From NCBI GenBank assembly GCA_005882155.1, contig VBCQ01000107.1, positions 1 through 9,924 on the forward strand: a stretch of 9,924 nt of DNA. The letters are read 5' to 3'. Positions 5,602-9,924 of the stretch are shown here, in pieces. The first letter of the stretch is position 1, and each line of letters begins with the position of its first letter. The position numbers and the translations under genes are program-made. Under the pieces are notes generated by a model. It was not told the DNA's origin and searched no databases. It saw only the letters and a list, made by a program, of their open reading frames with translations. The stretch comes from Betaproteobacteria bacterium. GTDB taxonomy: Bacteria > Pseudomonadota > Gammaproteobacteria > Burkholderiales > Burkholderiaceae_C.

Positions 5602-7150
5602 GCGCGTCTTCCAGCCACTTCCACAGCTTCAGGTCGCCGATGAACTCGGACTTCTCGTCGTCGAACTTCTTGTGCGCCTGGTCGGCCGCCTGCTGCTGCT
5701 CGAGCGGGCGGTCGCGCACGTCCTGCACGCTCATCGCGCTCGCGATGATCAGCACCTCGGTCAAGGCCTGACGGTTGCGCCCTTCGAGAATCATTCGGCC
5801 GACTCGCGGGTCGAGCGGCAGCTTCGCGAGCTCGCGGCCGGTGGCGGTCAACTCGTTCTGCTCGTCGACCGCGCCGAGCTCGGCGAGCAACTGGTAGCCA
5901 TCGGCGATCGCGCGACGCGGCGGCGGCTCGAGGAACGGAAAGTCTTCGACCAGTCCGAGGTTCAGTGACTTCATCCGCAGGATCACGCCGGCGAGCGACG
6001 AACGCATGATCTCGGGGTCGGTGAACTTCGGCCGCGCGACGAAGTCCTTCTCGTCGTAAAGCCGGATGCAGATGCCGTTGCTCACGCGCCCGCAGCGTCC
6101 CGCGCGCTGGTTCGCTGCGGCCTGGCTCACCGGCTCGATCAGCAACTGCTCGACCTTGTTGCGATAGCTGTAGCGCTTGACGCGCGCGCTGCCGGCATCG
6201 ATGACGTACTGGATGCCCGGCACCGTCAGCGAAGTCTCGGCGACGTTGGTCGCGAGGACGATGCGGCGCGCGCTGTGCGACTCGAACACGCGGTCCTGCT
6301 CCTGCTGGCTCAGGCGCGCGAACAGCGGCACGACCTCGACACCCGGCGGATGATGCCGGCGCAAATGCTCGGCCGCGTCGCGGATCTCGCGCTCACCGGG
6401 CAGGAAGACGAGCGCATCGCCCGCACCCTCGCGCCACAGCTCGTCGACCGCATCGCCGATCGCTTCGTTGAGCCCGTACTCGCGGCTCTCTTCGAATGGC
6501 CGCCAACGCTGCTCGACCGGGAACAATCGGCCCGACACCTGGATCACCGGCGCCGGTCCGTCGCGCGATTCGAAGTGCTGCGCGAATCGGTCGGCATCGA
6601 TCGTCGCCGACGTGACGATGATTTTCAGATCGGGCCGCCGCGGCAGGATCTGCTTCAGGTAGCCGAGCAGGAAGTCGATGTTCAGACTGCGCTCATGCGC
6701 CTCGTCGATGATCAGCGTGTCGTACGCCAACAGCCGCGGGTCGGTCTGCGTTTCGGCGAGCAGGATGCCGTCGGTCATCAGCTTGACGCTCGCGCCCGCA
6801 GTGAGCCGATCCTGGAAGCGCACCTTGAAGCCGACGATCTCGCCAAGCGGCGACTTCAGCTCGTCGGCAATGCGCTTGGCCACACTCGACGCAGCGATGC
6901 GCCGCGGCTGCGTGTGGCCGATCAAGCCGCGCCCGCCTGCGCCCTTGCCGCGTCCCATCGCGAGCGCAATCTTCGGCAGCTGCGTCGTCTTCCCCGATCC
7001 CGTTTCGCCGCAGACGATCACCACCTGATTCGCCGCGATGGCCGCGCTGATTTCGTCGCGCCGCGCCGACACCGGCAGCGACTCGGGGAAGCCAATCGCG
7101 GAAACCGGGTTCGCCATCGGCGCGGGCTTGGCGCGCGGGGGAGAGGACAT
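5459..7150 (-). CDS. hrpA: ATP-dependent RNA helicase HrpA, N-terminal helicase core (frame-broken)
   Basis: This 563-residue frame holds the DEAH-box helicase core of HrpA. Seen: Walker A GETGSGKT at 48-55, TQPRR (motif Ia) at 80-84, DEAH at 149-152, SAT at 181-183, motif V-like region TNVAETSLTVPGI at 301-313 and motif VI QRAGRCGR at 348-355, followed by the winged-helix/ratchet region up to LLREHFIS at about 540. After that the frame reads 23 unrelated residues and stops, while HrpA homology resumes in the next frame. All catalytic motifs are intact, so a truncated ATPase could still be made, but without the C-terminal domains important for ribosome work. The ATG at 7150 is chosen (GAAGG 4 bases upstream); TTG at 7165 would add five residues. 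The N-terminus is shorter than in E. coli, lacking most of the ~90 residues before the core. It is divergent from argA across 42 bp. Confidence 0.93.
   Translation of the reverse strand: MSSPPRAKPAPMANPVSAIGFPESLPVSARRDEISAAIAANQVVIVCGETGSGKTTQLPKIALAMGRGKGAGGRGLIGHTQPRRIAASSVAKRIADELKSPLGEIVGFKVRFQDRLTAGASVKLMTDGILLAETQTDPRLLAYDTLIIDEAHERSLNIDFLLGYLKQILPRRPDLKIIVTSATIDADRFAQHFESRDGPAPVIQVSGRLFPVEQRWRPFEESREYGLNEAIGDAVDELWREGAGDALVFLPGEREIRDAAEHLRRHHPPGVEVVPLFARLSQQEQDRVFESHSARRIVLATNVAETSLTVPGIQYVIDAGSARVKRYSYRNKVEQLLIEPVSQAAANQRAGRCGRVSNGICIRLYDEKDFVARPKFTDPEIMRSSLAGVILRMKSLNLGLVEDFPFLEPPPRRAIADGYQLLAELGAVDEQNELTATGRELAKLPLDPRVGRMILEGRNRQALTEVLIIASAMSVQDVRDRPLEQQQAADQAHKKFDDEKSEFIGDLKLWKWLEDARGGAKEHKLSHRKQEQLLREHFISGDLRADSPVAACRPARQHRLQER
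5531..5542 (-). other. Frame junction (apparent out-of-frame deletion) inside hrpA
   Basis: On the minus strand the helicase frame reads ...L-L-R-E-H-F-I-S ending at 5531, while the C-terminal frame picks up F-P-A-T-Y-E-Q from 5535. In E. coli HrpA, as I recall it, about 28 residues (beginning YLRVREWQD) separate the matching points; none of them is present here in any frame. The frame offset requires a loss of 3n+2 bases, so roughly 83-86 bp. The join lies in a short tandem CATTTCATTTC. It could be a real mutation or an assembly collapse. Confidence 0.85.
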
Positions 7151-7192
7151 CGGGCCTTCGTGCAAAATCGATGATTATTTCAAAGAGTCGCG

Positions 7193-8533
7193 ATGGACCT
7201 TGTCTTCCCTCACACCTTCGTGCCGTGGTTTCGCTCGGTCGCACCGTACATCCACGCGCATCGAGGCAAGACTTTCGTCGTCGCGATCGCCGGTGAGCTG
7301 ATCGCCGCCGGCAAGCTTGCGAGCTTCGCGCAGGACCTTGCGCTGATTCATGCGATGGGCATCAAGGTCGTGCTGGTGCACGGCTTTCGCCCGCAAGTCG
7401 AGGAGCAGCTCGCCGCGAAAGGACATGTCTCGCGCTTCAGCCACGGCATGCGAGTCACCGATGCGGTCGCGCTCGATTGTGCGCAGGAAGCCGCCGGCCA
7501 ATTGCGCTACGAGATCGAGGCTGCGTTCTCGCAAGGCCTGCCGAACACGCCGATGGCGGGCAGTCAGATCCGTGTCGTGTCGGGCAACTTCATCACCGCT
7601 CGGCCGGTGGGCATCGTCGACGGCGTGGACTTCCAGCACACCGGCTTCGTCCGCAAGATCGACGCGGTCGGTATCCGGCGCGCGGTGGAATACGGTGCGC
7701 TGGTGATGATGTCGCCGTTCGGCTTCTCTCCGACCGGCGAGGCGTTCAACCTGAGCATGGAAGACGTCGCAGCGAGTACCGCGATCGCGCTGCAGGCCGA
7801 CAAGCTGATCTACGTCACCGAGGTCAAGGGCATCCCGCTCGACGTCAACGATCCGGCGAGCGAAATCGACACCGAGCTCGCGCTGGCCGACGCGGAGAAG
7901 CTGCTCGCTGCGTTGCCGAATCCGACGCAGCCGACCGACACCGCGTTCTATTTGCAGCATGCCGTGAAGGCCTGCAACAGCGGCGTCGACCGCGTTCACA
8001 TCGTGCCGTTCTCGGTCGACGGCTCGGTGCTGATCGAGTCGTTCACTCATGACGGCGTCGGCACGATGATCGTCGACGAGAAGCTCGAGAGCCTGCGCGA
8101 AGCGAGCTCGGACGACATCGGCGGCGTGCTGCAGCTGATCGAGCCGTTCGAGAAGGACGGCACCCTCGTCAAGCGTGACCGCACCGAGATCGAGCGCGAC
8201 ATCGGCCACTACACCGTCATCGAACACGACGGCGTGATCTTCGGTTGCGCTGCGCTGTATCCGTTCCCCGAAGCGCGCACCGGCGAGATGGCGGCGCTGA
8301 CGGTGTCGCCGCACGTGCAAGGCCAAGGCGATGGCGAGCGCATCTTGAAGCGAGTCGAGCAGCGCGCCAAGGCGCAAGGATTCGACAGCATCTTCGTGCT
8401 GACGACGCGGACGATGCATTGGTTTCTCAAGCGCGGTTTCGTTCAGGTCGATGCCGACTGGCTGCCTGAAGCGCGCAAACGCAAATACAACTGGGACAGG
8501 CGCTCGCAAGTGCTGGTCAAGAAACTGGCGTGA
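7193..8533 (+). CDS. argA: Amino-acid N-acetyltransferase (N-acetylglutamate synthase) ArgA
   Basis: ArgA transfers acetyl from acetyl-CoA to glutamate, the first step of arginine biosynthesis, in the cytoplasm. The 446 residues match the classical bacterial two-domain form (E. coli 443). An amino-acid-kinase-like domain at about 1-285 contains FVVAIAGE, VVLVHGFRPQVEEQL, RVTD, the stretch RVVSGNFITARPVGIVDGVD and AVKACNSGVDRVHI; this domain normally binds arginine for feedback inhibition. A GNAT acetyltransferase domain at about 295-446 contains DIGGVLQLIEPFEKDGTLV, CAALYPFPEA, the acetyl-CoA loop VSPHVQGQGDGERIL, and FVLTTRTMHWFLKRGF. The start at 7193 has AAAGAG 5 bases upstream and gives the family's usual beginning (FPHTFVPWFRSVAPYI). 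The gene is divergent from hrpA and is followed 33 bp later by yggX, probably in one operon. No clear ArgR box is seen in the 42-bp gap. Confidence 0.98.
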   Translation: MDLVFPHTFVPWFRSVAPYIHAHRGKTFVVAIAGELIAAGKLASFAQDLALIHAMGIKVVLVHGFRPQVEEQLAAKGHVSRFSHGMRVTDAVALDCAQEAAGQLRYEIEAAFSQGLPNTPMAGSQIRVVSGNFITARPVGIVDGVDFQHTGFVRKIDAVGIRRAVEYGALVMMSPFGFSPTGEAFNLSMEDVAASTAIALQADKLIYVTEVKGIPLDVNDPASEIDTELALADAEKLLAALPNPTQPTDTAFYLQHAVKACNSGVDRVHIVPFSVDGSVLIESFTHDGVGTMIVDEKLESLREASSDDIGGVLQLIEPFEKDGTLVKRDRTEIERDIGHYTVIEHDGVIFGCAALYPFPEARTGEMAALTVSPHVQGQGDGERILKRVEQRAKAQGFDSIFVLTTRTMHWFLKRGFVQVDADWLPEARKRKYNWDRRSQVLVKKLA

Positions 8534-8566
8534 TGCCGGTCACCGATTTATTTAAGGAGTTGATTC

Positions 8567-8839
8567 ATGGCCCGTACCGTTCAATGCGTGTATCTGAAGA
8601 AGGAAGGCGAAGGTCTGGATTTCGCGCCTTATCCGGGCGAGCTCGGCAAGCGCATCTACAACGAGGTCAGCAAGGAAGCCTGGCAGTTATGGCTCAAACA
8701 TCAAACGATGCTCGTCAATGAAAATCGATTGAATCTCGCCGACCAGCGCGCGCGTCAATACCTCGCCCGCCAAATGGAACGCTTTTTCTTCGGTGACGGT
8801 GCCGAGCAGCCGGCAGGCTACGTGCCGCCGTCGGCCTGA
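8567..8839 (+). CDS. yggX: YggX family probable Fe(2+)-trafficking / oxidative damage protection protein
   Basis: A 90-residue cytoplasmic protein of the YggX family, which protects iron-sulfur clusters against oxidative damage and is thought to help handle labile Fe(II). The whole length matches the family: MARTVQCVYLKKEGEGLDF with the conserved Cys7, then YPGELGKRIYNEVSKEAW, QTMLVNENRLNLAD, and the acidic/aromatic end FFFGDG...GYVPP. The start is fixed by a strong AAGGAG at 8554-8559, 7 bases before the ATG. It follows argA by 33 bp, an arrangement I recall as common in Burkholderiales, so it is likely co-transcribed with argA. No terminator with a T-run follows it. Confidence 0.97.
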   Translation: MARTVQCVYLKKEGEGLDFAPYPGELGKRIYNEVSKEAWQLWLKHQTMLVNENRLNLADQRARQYLARQMERFFFGDGAEQPAGYVPPSA

Positions 8840-8863
8840 TCGAATCCGTCGAGCGAGTATTCG

Positions 8864-8902
8864 AGAAACTGTTCGATAGTTTCTGTCGGGTTTCACTAGA
8901 AT
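8864..8902 (+). promoter_or_regulatory. Likely promoter and inverted-repeat operator upstream of the H-NS gene
   Basis: TAGAAT at 8897-8902 is a good -10 hexamer, 47 bases before the H-NS ATG. The -35 is weak: TTCGAT at 8872-8877 gives a 19-base spacer. A 7-bp inverted repeat, AGAAACT (8864-8870) and AGTTTCT (8878-8884) separated by 7 bases, sits across the -35 region. It lacks a T-run, so it is better explained as a protein-binding site than as a terminator for yggX. The repeat is seen directly; the promoter role is inferred. Confidence 0.45.
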
Positions 8903-8949
8903 CCCATCGTCGCCAAGCTGGCGAATCGCTGGAAACTAGGAAACCGACA

Positions 8950-9255
8950 ATGGCATCGCTCAAAGAACTACTCGACCAAAAGGCCGCACTCGAAAAGGCC
9001 ATTGAATCCACCCGCCGGCAGGAAAAGGCAGACGCCATCGCGAAGGTCAAATCACTGATGTCCGAAGATGGTTTGAGCGCCGCCGATTTGACGAGCAAGG
9101 CAGCGCCGAAAAACAGTCGGGGCAAAGGAAGCAAGGTCGCCGCGAAGTACCGCAACAAGGCCACCGGCGAAACCTGGAGCGGCCGCGGGCTGCAGCCGAA
9201 ATGGCTGAAGGCCGCGCTTGCCGCAGGGCGCAAGATCGACGACTTCGCCGTTTGA
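8950..9255 (+). CDS. H-NS family nucleoid-associated protein (histone-like)
   Basis: A 101-residue H-NS-family DNA-binding protein that would bridge and silence AT-rich DNA in the nucleoid. The N-terminal half (ASLKELLDQKAALEKAIEST then RRQEKADAIAKVKSLM) is a charged coiled coil for oligomerisation. A flexible basic linker follows (SKAAPKNSRGKGSK at about 49-62). The C-terminal DNA-binding domain is YRNKATGETWSGRGLQPKW then LKAALAAGRKIDDFAV, the TWSGRG core being the usual form in Burkholderiales. Length is normal for the short beta-proteobacterial type. The ATG at 8950 has AGGA 8 bases upstream. It is monocistronic by appearance: its own -10 lies upstream and a strong terminator follows the stop by 41 bp. 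Confidence 0.95.
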   Translation: MASLKELLDQKAALEKAIESTRRQEKADAIAKVKSLMSEDGLSAADLTSKAAPKNSRGKGSKVAAKYRNKATGETWSGRGLQPKWLKAALAAGRKIDDFAV

Positions 9256-9296
9256 TCGGGGCGAGCCTCGGGGAGTCACCGGGAAAACCAAAGCAC

Positions 9297-9324
9297 AAAG
9301 GCCGCTCGTCACGCGGCCTTTTTT
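9297..9324 (+). terminator. Rho-independent terminator after the H-NS gene
   Basis: A perfect 9-bp stem AAAGGCCGC (9297-9305) / GCGGCCTTT (9313-9321) with a 7-nt loop is followed by further T residues (run of six Ts at 9319-9324). This is a classical intrinsic terminator placed 41 bp after the H-NS stop codon. Confidence 0.93.
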
Positions 9325-9497
9325 GTCGTGCGCTTGGCGGACGGCGCGGTGCTCACCCAGCCCCCAAGCCGAGGGGTGTACGGGTTCTTGCATCTCATGA
9401 ACGAGGTCTGTCGAGTTACATTCCGAGCCAAATACGAATGCATCCACCGTGCCCGCCCTGCGTCTGCTGCCATCGCCGCTTTTGATTCGGGCACTGA

Positions 9498-9924
9498 GGC
9501 CCTCGCCGTCGCAGCCTTTTTTGGCCGGCCACCGGCATTGCGTTGGCTGCCTTGCTGCGCTGGGGTCTGGGCATGTGGCCCGGCGTGGCAGTCGCCACCT
9601 TTGTCGTCGCATTGAGTTTCGGTGCGCCGATCTGGACCGCTGGCGCACTCGCCGCCGGCAACACGGCTGCGCTCGCCGCCGCCGCCTCGGTGCTGCAGCG
9701 CAAGGGACTGCACCCTGCGCTCGATCGGCGCCAGGATCTTTGGCTTTACTGCGTGATCGGCGCCGGTGCGGCGATGCTCGTCACCGCGACCAACGGCGTC
9801 GTTTGGATGTCGCTCAGCGGACTGCTCGAGCCGCAGTCGTTGCCGAAGGGCTGGCTCCATTGGTGGCTCGGCGGCGCGGTGGGCGCACTGCTCGTCGGCG
9901 TGCCGATGCCGACCTTGTCGCGTG
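9498..9924 (+). CDS. MASE1-domain membrane sensor protein, partial, with disturbed 5' end
   Basis: From about 9516 this frame reads LFWPATGIALAALLRWGLG, MWPGVAVATFVVALSFGAP, IWTAGALAAGNTAALAAAAS, then a loop with RRQDLWLYCVIGAGAAMLVT, ATNGVVWMSLSGLL and HWWLGGAVGALLVGVP before the window ends. These are landmarks of MASE1, an eight-helix inner-membrane sensory domain: WPxTGIALA, the AAGNTxxA helix, the ATxGV helix and the WWLGxxxGxLLV helix. MASE1 is normally fused to GGDEF/EAL cyclic-di-GMP domains or a histidine kinase; the output domain is off the edge. The frame has a stop at 9495-9497 and no good start: the first ATG, at 9573, would cut into the domain. The missing first helix appears in the other two frames just upstream (9449-9525), so the gene is probably frameshifted there. 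Confidence 0.75.

Noticed and set aside
7151..7192. Possible arginine-repressor (ARG box) site in the hrpA-argA gap
   Set aside because: TGATTATTTCA is AT-rich and vaguely like half of an ARG box, but the symmetry is poor and there is no second box.
7175..8509. A 444-codon open frame on the minus strand opposite argA
   Set aside because: It is an antisense shadow of argA in high-GC DNA. The translation is rich in Arg, His, Asp and Ala with no recognisable motif, while argA on the other strand matches its family end to end.
9416..9439. TTACAT ... TACGAA as a promoter for the MASE1 gene
   Set aside because: The spacer is only 11 bases and both hexamers are weak, so this is probably chance.
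9052..9860. Minus-strand open frames over the H-NS and MASE1 region
   Set aside because: They are antisense to a well-matched H-NS gene, its terminator and the MASE1 reading frame, and their translations are Arg-rich shadows.

Overview
The window is GC-rich with high-GC codon use. It carries N-acetylglutamate synthase (argA) divergent from the RNA helicase gene hrpA, yggX directly after argA, and a Burkholderiales-type H-NS protein whose C-terminus has the YRN..TGETWSGRG form. Together these point to a betaproteobacterium of the order Burkholderiales, probably near the Rubrivivax/Leptothrix/Methylibium side. This placement rests on protein resemblance and gene order recalled from memory, not on a search.

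Layout from left to right. Positions 1-1067 (minus) hold a two-gene unit: a secreted alpha-helical protein whose stop codon overlaps the start of an ABC-transporter ATPase that runs off the left edge. A 190-bp divergent gap follows, then a luciferase-like flavin oxidoreductase (1258-2253, plus) and a small Sel1-like protein (2305-2592, plus). Converging on these from the right is a minus-strand block: hrpA (3358-7150, broken into two frames), an unrecognised 167-residue membrane-associated protein (2805-3308), tRNA-Pro(UGG) and tRNA-Arg(UCU). Facing away from hrpA across a 42-bp gap are argA (7193-8533) and yggX (8567-8839). These are followed by an H-NS-family gene with its own likely promoter and a strong terminator (8950-9324). 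A MASE1 membrane sensor gene begins near 9450-9500 and runs off the right edge, with a disturbed 5' end.

Most of the window is ordinary housekeeping: arginine synthesis, iron/oxidative-stress protection, ribosome-rescue helicase, tRNAs and a nucleoid protein. I see no phage, CRISPR, toxin-antitoxin or insertion-sequence gene, and no convincing new multi-gene system. The points worth a second look are structural. The hrpA reading frame is cut by an out-of-frame loss of roughly 28 codons just after the helicase core. A 101-bp nearly perfect palindromic repeat sits in frame inside the C-terminal half of hrpA and is read as a proline/glycine-rich linker. The MASE1 gene appears to have a similar small out-of-frame lesion in its first membrane helix. 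Two such lesions in 10 kb raise the question of local assembly error versus real gene decay.
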